A stretch of 28,119 nucleotides of DNA, taken from the NCBI GenBank assembly GCA_902363675.1, contig CABJAV010000034.1:1-28119 (forward strand). The letters run 5' to 3'. The notes under the pieces are model-generated. The model worked only from the letters and a program-made list of their open reading frames with translations, was not told the origin of the DNA and ran no database searches. This DNA comes from Lachnospiraceae bacterium. Its GTDB lineage: Bacteria; Bacillota; Clostridia; Lachnospirales; Lachnospiraceae. The position numbers were made by a program, and so were the translations under genes. Within the stretch, counting starts at the first letter, position 1, and each line of letters starts with the position of its first letter. Of this stretch, positions 22,840 through 28,119 are shown in pieces.

Positions 22840-22879
22840 CCTACTGATTTACTATACATTTATGTCATAAGTTTGTCAA
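22840..22879 (-). promoter_or_regulatory. ISC operon promoter with Rrf2-type operator
   Basis: On the minus strand TTGACA (22874-22879) and TATAGT (22851-22856) are 17 bases apart. The plus-strand motif CCTACT-GATT-TACTAT (22840-22855) covers the -10 box and continues over the likely start site. The same 12 defined bases occur in the SUF promoter at 19339-19354. The -35 box ends 3 bases from the stop of the upstream GGDEF gene, and no terminator separates them. Confidence 0.75.
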
Positions 22880-22881
22880 TG

Positions 22882-24747
22882 CTATTGTGCATCATGGGAT
22901 TGTTCCTTACGCTGCTGTTTCTGCTGATACATGCGTTCATCGGCAAGTGCAAGATAATCATCAAGGCTTTCTCCATCTCCCGGCTGTGTCAGTTTTGTTC
23001 CCATACTTACCTCGATCCGTTCCTTACCAAGAAGTTTCTGCACTTTCTGTACATATTCGTTGGTATTGGCTGGTGTCGCATGTGGAAAAAATGTAATAAA
23101 TTCATCCCCACCATACCGGCATACATAACCGCCTTCCGGGCACTGTTCCTTTAATACAGCTACGATTCTCTGTAATACTTTATCACCATATTCATGACCA
23201 AAAGTGTCATTCAGTCTCTTAAAATTATCTGCATCAAGAAATATCAATGCACAAATGATTCCCTGTCGGCTGTAATCAAGAAATGCCGGGCGGATCCATT
23301 CATTGTAGGCAATGCGGTTGTATGCTCCCGTCAGCGGATCGTGATTATACAACTCCTGCAGCTCGCCCAATGCCCGTTCCAACTGTAATTGCTTGAACCG
23401 GTTCTCTAACATCCGGACAATCGTACAATGAATGTCATAATAATATGGATTGTCATATAAAAAATGCCCATTTTTCAATATAATATACCCAACCGACTGC
23501 TCCCTGAAATGAATCGGGGTAAACATATAAGCACTCTGCGAAGCTTTTTCTTCCAGATGATGGTTCAGTTCATTGACATCTTTGATTGGAATACGCTCAT
23601 GATTCTCAACCCCTGCAGCGACAATCAGATTTCCCCAATTGTATCCCTCCGTCGGGAAAATTGTTCCCGCATCTCCTATAAACAGATTCCGGTCCACAAC
23701 TATATACATGCCATCGCAACGCAGCTTCTGAAAATAATCCATAATACAGTCAAACATTCCAGTTATATCCGACTGCCGCGCCATCTGTGCTTCCAGCTCT
23801 ACCAAAAGCGTATCATCTGCATTTTTGGCAGTCTCACTGATAATCTGTGCCCGTATATGTTCACGATAATCCACTCTTCCGCTATTCGGACAGCCACAAC
23901 TCTCTCCATAGATGCACTCAGACTTTACATAGCTTTTCGCCGGAACTTCTTCTCCGTTCCATATGCGCATCAACATATCCACACAGGCAGAACCAATTTC
24001 CTCCCGGTTCAGACAGACCGTGGTAATCTGCGGACGGAAAAAAGCTGCTTTATCCAGATTATCAAATCCGGTCACCTTAAAATCACGCGGAACCTGATAC
24101 CCGTTTTTTTCTGCTTCTGTACAAATTCCGGCAGCTATATTGTCATTTACACACACAAAGACATCCGGCAGCTTGCGCTTTTGTTCCACAAACTCCCGCA
24201 TGTATCTCACACCTGTATTATAATCATATTCTCCATAAAGAATCGGATTTTCATCCAGTTTCAACCCAAATTCTTCAATACATTGTTTGTATGCGCGTGC
24301 TCTTCTACGGTTGCCAAATGCATTCTTCGGTCCACCCGCAAATACAAATCTCCGGCAATCATGCTTCTCGTACATATGATGCATCAATTCTATGATTGGT
24401 CCATAATTATCAATACTGATGCAATGAAATTCCTCTTCTTCAAACTCGATGCTGACGACCGGAAGTCCGGTTTCATGCAACTTATTGATAATTTTGCGTT
24501 TCTGCTTTTGATCTGAAATATTGCTACAGTCCAAAATAACACCATCATACTCGGAAAAATCAGGCAAGTTATAAATATTATACTCCCCGATATTGTGCAG
24601 TGCATCTTTACTCCAATTTCCGTAACTATTGTATTGATACAATGCAATATCCAAGTCACGTTTGCGGATTTCCCGCATAATTCCGGCTACCCAGGCATAT
24701 GTTACCAGTCTGCGCCAACCGTCTGAAATAAGTATGATCTTTTTCAT
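22882..24747 (-). CDS. LacI-like sugar-binding domain fused to a GGDEF diguanylate cyclase
   Basis: The 621-residue protein seems to be a soluble sensor that makes cyclic di-GMP. Residues about 1-285 have the fold of LacI/periplasmic sugar-binding proteins (MKKIILISDGWRR start, 'VFVCVNDNIAAGICTEAEKNG', 'FKVTGFDNLDKA', 'TTVCLNREEIG'), but there is neither a helix-turn-helix nor a signal peptide. Residues about 310-450 may form a GAF-like domain. The GGDEF domain follows from about 465, with 'FLDADNFKRLNDTFGHEYGDKVL' and the intact active site RYGGDEF (546-550); the RxxD inhibitory site is missing (P and G at those places), so there should be no product inhibition there. The ligand is unknown. 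The gene ends at the ISC promoter without a terminator. Confidence 0.88.
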   Translation of the reverse strand: MKKIILISDGWRRLVTYAWVAGIMREIRKRDLDIALYQYNSYGNWSKDALHNIGEYNIYNLPDFSEYDGVILDCSNISDQKQKRKIINKLHETGLPVVSIEFEEEEFHCISIDNYGPIIELMHHMYEKHDCRRFVFAGGPKNAFGNRRRARAYKQCIEEFGLKLDENPILYGEYDYNTGVRYMREFVEQKRKLPDVFVCVNDNIAAGICTEAEKNGYQVPRDFKVTGFDNLDKAAFFRPQITTVCLNREEIGSACVDMLMRIWNGEEVPAKSYVKSECIYGESCGCPNSGRVDYREHIRAQIISETAKNADDTLLVELEAQMARQSDITGMFDCIMDYFQKLRCDGMYIVVDRNLFIGDAGTIFPTEGYNWGNLIVAAGVENHERIPIKDVNELNHHLEEKASQSAYMFTPIHFREQSVGYIILKNGHFLYDNPYYYDIHCTIVRMLENRFKQLQLERALGELQELYNHDPLTGAYNRIAYNEWIRPAFLDYSRQGIICALIFLDADNFKRLNDTFGHEYGDKVLQRIVAVLKEQCPEGGYVCRYGGDEFITFFPHATPANTNEYVQKVQKLLGKERIEVSMGTKLTQPGDGESLDDYLALADERMYQQKQQRKEQSHDAQ

Positions 24748-24780
24748 TTCCCCTCACCGTCCGAATAAAAATCTCCCCTG

Positions 24781-24808
24781 ATAATAGTTCTAATGTACCA
24801 CAAAGCAA
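24781..24808 (-). promoter_or_regulatory. Likely promoter of the GGDEF sensor gene
   Basis: On the minus strand TTGCTT (24803-24808) and TATTAT (24781-24786) have a 16-base spacer, about 33 bases before the start codon. It is divergent from the DUF4321 promoter. Confidence 0.5.
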
Positions 24809-24837
24809 CCGGTTCTTCAATCCTCTTTCATTTGCAA

Positions 24838-24866
24838 TTGTACCTCTTTGTTTTTTGTGCTAAAAT
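24838..24866 (+). promoter_or_regulatory. Promoter of the DUF4321 gene
   Basis: TTGTAC (24838-24843) and TAAAAT (24861-24866) are separated by 17 bases, about 45 bases before the start codon. Confidence 0.6.
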
Positions 24867-24911
24867 GACGATGCACTTATATCACAAAAGACAGAAAGAG
24901 GGGAACTATTT

Positions 24912-25175
24912 ATGGCAAAAGGTGCAGCTGCAAAAAATTATTGGACATTACTTCTGCTGGTTCTTGCAGGTATTGTATTAGGTGGTTTTATCGGCGAGCT
25001 GACTTCGAATGTATCGTTTTTAAGCTGGCTTAACTATGGACAGAGTTTCGGATTGTCCGATCCGTTGGTGCTTAATCTTGGAATTCTTGTATTGACATTC
25101 GGACTGAAAATTAAAATTACGATTGCAGGGATCATTGGAATCCTGATTGCAATTCTCATTTACAGACTTTTGTAA
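24912..25175 (+). CDS. DUF4321 small membrane protein
   Basis: The 87-residue protein has two hydrophobic segments (about 10-30, LLLLVLAGIVLGGFIGEL, and about 55-85) around a conserved 'LNYGQSFGLSDPLVLNLGILVLTFGLKIKI' stretch. I recognise it as DUF4321, a short membrane protein family common in Clostridia with no known function. GAGGGG lies about 9 bases before the ATG. It is monocistronic, with its own promoter and a terminator directly after the stop. Confidence 0.85.
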   Translation: MAKGAAAKNYWTLLLLVLAGIVLGGFIGELTSNVSFLSWLNYGQSFGLSDPLVLNLGILVLTFGLKIKITIAGIIGILIAILIYRLL

Positions 25176-25181
25176 TTCGTG

Positions 25182-25209
25182 AGAGCGCACGTTTGGGTGC
25201 GCTCTTTTT
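25182..25209 (+). terminator. Rho-independent terminator of the DUF4321 gene
   Basis: A perfect 9-bp stem AGAGCGCAC/GTGCGCTCT (25182-25190/25197-25205) with a 6-base loop is followed by TTTTTC. It probably also ends the convergent patatin gene, although the T tract on that side is poor. Confidence 0.9.
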
Positions 25210-25216
25210 CATACAA

Positions 25217-26062
25217 TTACTGGAGAAATTCCTGTAATTTACGCACCTGTCCTTTCATCGTCTCACGGCCACTGCGATATGCAACCAGAAGCTTCTGACG
25301 GTCATGCTCTACCTTGCTTACCGCTATTGGCTTCGGTGGGCGAATCACAAACAAATCTCCCTCTTTTTCCTTTTTTCGAATATACTCTAATGTTTCATTG
25401 TAGTGTTCATGACGATGTTCCATGGCATCGATCATCTTTGGATACTTGCGCAACACCACACGTATCATCGGCATCAACTGATTTTTGCCTTTCACATAAC
25501 CTTCCGGCTGCGTAAGTATGACTACGTTTCGCTCATACCCCTGGGATTCCATATACTGAACGGGAATCGAATCTGCGATACCTCCGTCCAGCAGTTTGTA
25601 TCCATCCACTTCCACGATTTTTGACACAAGCGGCATGGACGCAGAGGCTTTCAGCCATTTCATACCTTCCTCATCACAGTCATCCACTCTGTGATACACT
25701 GCTTTTCCAGTTTCCAGATCGGTTGCAACCACATAAAACGGCAACGGATTATTGCGGTATGTATCAAAATCAAACGGGTCGAGACGATCCGGAATATCAT
25801 GATAACAAAACTGTTCTCCAAAAATATCTCCCGTTCGCAGTAACGAAGCCACACCTGCATAATGCGGATTGTTACAGTACGCTGCATTATAGCGGATAAC
25901 ACGCCCCGGCTGTTTGGACTTATAATTACATCCAAATACTGCTCCAGCAGACACACCGATTGCCCCGTCAAATTCCATTTTATGTTCCATCATGATATCG
26001 ATCACACCAGCGGTAAACATGCCACGCATTGCTCCGCCTTCCATAACCAAACCTGTCTTCAT
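25217..26062 (-). CDS. Patatin-like phospholipase family protein
   Basis: This 281-residue soluble protein has the patatin (serine-aspartate dyad) hydrolase motifs: the oxyanion loop GGAMRGMFTAG near the start, the nucleophile elbow GVSAGA (Gly-x-Ser-x-Gly, Ser near residue 38) and the catalytic Asp in DGGIADSIP. Such enzymes hydrolyse acyl-lipids; the substrate here is not known. It resembles bacterial YjjU/RssA-like patatins and has no signal peptide. The ATG at 26062 has AGAAGG 9 bases upstream; an ATG two codons earlier is possible, while the longer frame to 26101 seems part of the 5' UTR. Confidence 0.9.
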   Translation of the reverse strand: MKTGLVMEGGAMRGMFTAGVIDIMMEHKMEFDGAIGVSAGAVFGCNYKSKQPGRVIRYNAAYCNNPHYAGVASLLRTGDIFGEQFCYHDIPDRLDPFDFDTYRNNPLPFYVVATDLETGKAVYHRVDDCDEEGMKWLKASASMPLVSKIVEVDGYKLLDGGIADSIPVQYMESQGYERNVVILTQPEGYVKGKNQLMPMIRVVLRKYPKMIDAMEHRHEHYNETLEYIRKKEKEGDLFVIRPPKPIAVSKVEHDRQKLLVAYRSGRETMKGQVRKLQEFLQ

Positions 26063-26122
26063 ACCCATACGCCTTCTTTCATTCCTTAACCTGTCTTGCA
26101 TTTGTCATGTATTCTTTTAATC

Positions 26123-26151
26123 ATATTATAATTCCTTGTTTAAATTTTCAA
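26123..26151 (-). promoter_or_regulatory. Promoter of the patatin-like gene
   Basis: On the minus strand TTGAAA (26146-26151) and TAATAT (26123-26128) have a 17-base spacer, about 60 bases before the chosen start. Confidence 0.65.
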
Positions 26152-26206
26152 GATACCTTCTACAATTAAATGGTGAAAGGTTCAAATTTTTCAAACGGCA
26201 ACAAAC

Positions 26207-26260
26207 AAGCCCCCGGATGCCAGTCGACACCCGGGGGCTTGCTACGTATCTGACGATACG
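26207..26260 (-). terminator. Terminator after the chimeric pseudogene
   Basis: A GC-rich perfect 10-bp stem (26207-26216/26231-26240, aagcccccgg/ccgggggctt) is followed on the minus strand by GTTTGTT. A small hairpin CGTATC/GATACG (26245-26250/26255-26260) precedes it. The strong terminator has survived although the gene before it is broken. Confidence 0.8.
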
Positions 26261-26263
26261 CTT

Positions 26264-26978
26264 TTATTTTTTTATAACACTCTCCTCATTTTTAAGTGAA
26301 AATGGAATTAATTCATGGGTTGCAGGTTTGTTCAGATCGATCATGCTCAGCAAAATTTCCACGCTGCGCTGGGCAATACGATCATACTGCTGGCAAATAG
26401 TGACGATCTTTGGATTATAATAATCCGCTAAAACCGTGCCATCAAATCCAATCATTGAAATGTCCTCCGGGACGCACAGCCCCGCATCAAAGATTGCACG
26501 CATGGCACCGATTGCCATAACATCACTCATTGCAAATACTGCTGTAATCGGAAGCTTTTTGGAAAGCAGCTGCTGCATTGCTTCCGAGGAATAAGATTCC
26601 CATGGGTTTATGCTCACGACACACTCTGATAGCCTCAGAAACTTCGTTTGCTTCCTCATCCAGATAATTGACACGGAGGGTATAGTTGGATTTTTCCAAT
26701 ATAACCTGAACTGCCTCAATAATATTGGAAAAAAGCATATTCGAAGTACCTTTTGCAAGAATCAGAATGCTTTTGCTCACGGACTGCAAGGTTGTGTCAT
26801 ACTGTCCATCAGCTGCGGTAACAACACGTACATCTACGCCTGTCTGATCAGTGTAAGTCTGTGCCAGATCCTGCCAGGCCTCATCTGTCTCAGGTTTAAA
26901 GTTTAAACAAGTACACAGATCCGTCAGTGCCTCCCTTTGCACTGTCACCTTTCTGTGTATCAAATGTCATTTTCTGGA
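26264..26978 (-). pseudogene. Broken chimera of a sugar-binding lipoprotein and a LacI-type regulator
   Basis: Three pieces follow each other in the direction of transcription. About 26972-26790 matches the N-terminal part of an ABC sugar-binding protein (CLNFKPETDEAWQDLAQTY, 'GVDVRVVTAADGQYDTTLQ'), without a signal peptide and with one extra base near 26905. It is joined in frame to the middle of a LacI-family regulator (SILILAKGTSNMLFSNIIEA ... PMGILFLGSN), which lacks its DNA-binding domain. At about 26574-26583 the frame shifts into the LacI C-terminus (LPITAVFAMSDVMAIGAMRA ... ending SVIKK); roughly 80-100 residues of the normal family are missing at this joint. No functional product seems possible. 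At least two deletions and one frameshift are needed to explain it. Family identity is from recognisable motifs. Confidence 0.8.
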
Positions 26979-27012
26979 ACCGTTTCCGACAATATTTTCG
27001 GTAACGTTTTCA
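26976..27012. promoter_or_regulatory. Two LacI-family operator-like palindromes
   Basis: GGAACCGTTTCC (26976-26987) and CGGTAACGTTTTCA (26999-27012) are both of the central-CG type bound by LacI/CcpA proteins, with centres about 24 bases apart. They lie just upstream of the sugar-binding-protein fragment and may be the old control region of that gene. No convincing promoter was seen beside them. Confidence 0.5.
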
Positions 27013-27139
27013 GCACAGTGGGTATAGACCTGTTTCGTATATTTTCACAAGTGGTTTTATGACTTTTCGTATACAATTCTAATTTTACATGGTATTTTTT
27101 GTGCAGATGTGCTAATAAAATTTTGGATAGTATTTTTAC

Positions 27140-27178
27140 CTCCAGGTAATTCGGTACTTAAGTTCCAATTACCTGGAG
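27140..27178. repeat. 12-bp perfect inverted repeat
   Basis: CTCCAGGTAATT (27140-27151) and AATTACCTGGAG (27167-27178) flank a 15-base centre. No T tract follows on either strand, so it is not an ordinary terminator. It could be an operator or a scar of a small mobile element. The rest of 27013-27220 is A/T rich with no gene that I trust. Confidence 0.6.
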
Positions 27179-27220
27179 ATGTGATTTTCGAATGGTTCAA
27201 CGATTCAAATCTCATGAAAG

Positions 27221-27277
27221 AGAAAAAGCCGGTTGACATACGGTAGCTTCTTCGCTACCTCTTTTGTCATCCGACTT
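27221..27277 (-). terminator. Double-hairpin terminator of the 42-residue ORF
   Basis: The outer arms 27226-27238 and 27265-27277 pair over 12 of 13 positions and enclose a second hairpin GGTAGC/GCTACC (27242-27247/27254-27259). On the minus strand TTTTTCTC follows. The outer arm abuts the stop codon of the small ORF. Confidence 0.8.
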
Positions 27278-27405
27278 TAGTATCTACCTGTCACGAATCG
27301 CAGGAAGGATACCGGTTTACGTCCGCAACTCTTCGTCCGCTTTACATAATCCTTGTAATACTGGACTACCTGAGTAAAGGACATCGTAGGATCGATTGCA
27401 TACAT
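27277..27405 (-). CDS. Small protein, 42 residues, unknown
   Basis: I do not recognise this protein. The 42-codon ORF starts MYAIDPTMSFTQVVQYYKDY and ends RKPVSFLRFVTGRY. It is basic, has one Cys and no membrane segment. AAGGAGG stands about 9 bases before the ATG, a 17-spaced promoter lies about 120 bases upstream, and a double-hairpin terminator begins at the stop codon. This complete transcription unit makes it credible despite its size. It lies in a decaying accessory segment between a pseudogene and a truncated gene beside a TnpB element. Confidence 0.65.
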   Translation of the reverse strand: MYAIDPTMSFTQVVQYYKDYVKRTKSCGRKPVSFLRFVTGRY

Positions 27406-27432
27406 GTCGATACACCTCCTTATATTTTATCC

Positions 27433-27505
27433 TCACTTGGTTAACATATGCCTCACAAGTGAATTGGTTCCTGAAAAGTACGAATCATATGGTATTTCAT
27501 ATGAT
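27433..27505 (-). other. Structured 5' leader of the 42-residue ORF
   Basis: Two perfect hairpins stand between the promoter and the ribosome binding site: ATCATATG/CATATGAT (27484-27491/27498-27505, 8 bp) and TCACTTG/CAAGTGA (27433-27439/27456-27462, 7 bp, 16-base loop). They may control translation or stability. I could not match them to a known riboswitch. Confidence 0.5.
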
Positions 27506-27525
27506 ATACTCTTCATTTCGGTTTT

Positions 27526-27554
27526 AGTATAACACTGTTTATGGTAAAAATCAA
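27526..27554 (-). promoter_or_regulatory. Promoter of the 42-residue ORF
   Basis: On the minus strand TTGATT (27549-27554) and TATACT (27526-27531) are 17 bases apart. Confidence 0.75.
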
Positions 27555-27600
27555 CAAATTTAATGTAAGTTTTTTGTGCATTTCGTATGTTGTTTTTGTA

Positions 27601-27648
27601 AAAAATTAAAAAATGCGCATTCGCACGTTAAAGTGTGAATGCGCATTT
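27601..27648 (-). terminator. Terminator of the truncated gene at 27660
   Basis: A 12-bp perfect stem AAATGCGCATTC/GAATGCGCATTT (27611-27622/27637-27648) is followed on the minus strand by TTTAATTTTT. It lies 11 bases after the stop codon at 27660. Confidence 0.92.
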
Positions 27649-27659
27649 TGTCATAAATT

Positions 27660-27970
27660 TTACTTATAAATAATGTTTTTTTTACATTCAGGCTTATAAC
27701 TAGCCTCCAACTCTACATCATCCTGCATCACATGAACCTTGTTTTTCTCAAGTTCACTAATCAGATCCACAAAATCCCCGACAATCAATACAATATCCGG
27801 ATTGTGCTTCTGAATATCCTTCATATGCTCTGCAAAGCCTTCTCCATGAATTCCGAACGAATCACTGCGCCGGTTCCTTTTTTCGGCTGATACACTTCAT
27901 ATCCCTTAAACTTCGTGAAATCCTCTACATAAGAAGATGTTCCTAAAAACTGTGCCACAAACGCCTACTA
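27660..27970 (-). pseudogene. 3' remnant of an unidentified gene, frameshifted and cut by a TnpB element
   Basis: Reading leftwards, an open frame starts at the edge of the TnpB element (FVAQFLGTSSYVEDFTKFKG, then YEVYQPKKGTGAVIRS). It is then lost to a frameshift near 27855. The coding sense continues in another frame (FGIHGEGFAEHMKDIQKHN, PDIVLIVGDFVDLISEL ... NIIYK) to a TAA at 27660-27662. A good terminator follows. I do not recognise the family; 'PDIVLIVGDFVD' looks like a strand-turn of an alpha/beta enzyme. The N-terminal part is missing: it was either displaced beyond the element, outside the window, or deleted. A sequencing error at the frameshift cannot be excluded. Confidence 0.65.
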
Positions 27971-27974
27971 CAGC

Positions 27975-28119
27975 AAGTGAACTACCCATTGTCTAAAGCC
28001 AATGGGCTTCCTGCTTCGCAGACCTCGTTTCTACGTTCCACTCCGGTCGGAGCAGAACAAACATCCACCGGATGTTTTGCTCCCTACTATCTCCACAGGC
28101 GTTAATTCGGGCAGTCCCT
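27975..28119 (-). mobile_element. IS200/IS605-family (TnpB-type) element, right end
   Basis: The segment holds the end of a tnpB gene followed by the hairpin CCCATTG/CAATGGG and TAGTTCAC, a layout typical of the right end of IS605/IS1341-like elements. The element runs off the window on the right. The exact edge is uncertain by a few bases, near 27975. Whether tnpA is present cannot be seen. Confidence 0.75.
27975..28119 (-). ncRNA. Probable omega RNA (reRNA) region of the TnpB element
   Basis: In characterised TnpB systems the guide RNA comes from the 3' end of tnpB and the transposon right end, with its guide read from the flanking DNA. The hairpin at 27985-27991/28000-28006 followed by TAGTTCAC (27979-27986) is where the scaffold would end. 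The guide would then be the bases just below about 27975, inside the cut gene remnant. Boundaries are inferred. Confidence 0.5.
27993..28119 (-). CDS. tnpB: RNA-guided endonuclease TnpB, C-terminal end (partial)
   Basis: Forty-one codons and a TAG stop (27993-27995) remain. The translated start GTARINACGDSR matches the well-conserved C-terminal motif of TnpB (the RuvC III Asp lies in the ACGD), and the end ETRSAKQEAHWL is the usual tail. TnpB is a nuclease guided by an RNA from the same element and helps the transposon persist. The rest of the gene lies outside the window, so its integrity is not known. Confidence 0.85.
   Translation of the reverse strand, partial: GTARINACGDSREQNIRWMFVLLRPEWNVETRSAKQEAHWL

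Noticed and set aside
27057..27239. 60-codon minus-strand ORF
   Set aside because: It starts inside the terminator hairpin of the small gene, runs over the 12-bp inverted repeat, has no ribosome binding site and no recognisable motif.

Overview
The window reads as a chromosomal segment of a low-GC anaerobic Bacillota, most likely a member of the Lachnospiraceae. This is an inference from the 5' half of a 16S rRNA gene at the left edge (clostridial cluster XIVa-type signature, recalled by eye rather than searched) and from gene families typical of that group: a split transketolase, DUF5711, DUF4321, a stand-alone small alarmone synthetase and a SufBCDSU set. Almost every gene lies on the minus strand, so transcription runs right to left. 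The exceptions are one tRNA-Ser, a hemerythrin gene and a DUF4321 gene.

Layout, left to right. (1) 1-1100: 5' part of an rRNA operon reading out of the window, with two strong tandem promoters and a leader of four hairpins. (2) 1122-4343: a LysM/membrane protein, a DUF5711 protein and a CvpA-like protein. (3) 4467-9947: 6-phosphofructokinase, dnaX, ybaB/ebfC, recR and the two transketolase halves, packed as one operon ending in a GAAA-loop terminator. (4) 10110-10199: tRNA-Ser(CGA), divergent from the pfk promoter. (5) 10275-11813: a small alarmone synthetase, a CarD-like small protein and an Arg-rich hypothetical protein. (6) 12043-22787: a sulfur and iron-sulfur block made of cysK, a tandem-domain hemerythrin, a SUF operon (rrf2-sufC-sufB-sufD-sufS-sufU) and an ISC-like operon (rrf2-iscS-iscU-mnmA plus a 19-codon ORF). 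(7) 22882-26062: a sugar-binding-fold/GGDEF diguanylate cyclase, a DUF4321 membrane protein and a patatin-like lipase. (8) 26207-28119: a decaying accessory segment with a chimeric solute-binding-protein/LacI pseudogene, a 42-codon ORF with a structured leader, a frameshifted gene remnant and the end of a TnpB-type (IS200/IS605) element running off the right edge.

The most coherent unit is region 6. Cysteine synthase makes the sulfur donor, two cysteine desulfurases (SufS, IscS) mobilise the sulfur, two scaffold/transfer proteins (SufU, IscU) and SufBCD assemble clusters, and MnmA uses sulfur for tRNA thiolation. Each operon starts with its own Rrf2-type regulator carrying the same Cys92/Cys100/Cys106 pattern. 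The two regulator promoters share a CCTACT-N4-TACTAT motif overlapping or adjacent to the core promoter, which suggests a common Fe-S-responsive operator.

The other leads are a catalytically dead-looking MPN-like domain in the LysM protein, a hemerythrin in which the same His is replaced by Gln in both repeats, a LacI-like sensor fused directly to GGDEF, and two very short ORFs with strong ribosome binding sites. No CRISPR array or complete new defence system was seen. All homology statements are from recognition by eye; no search was run.
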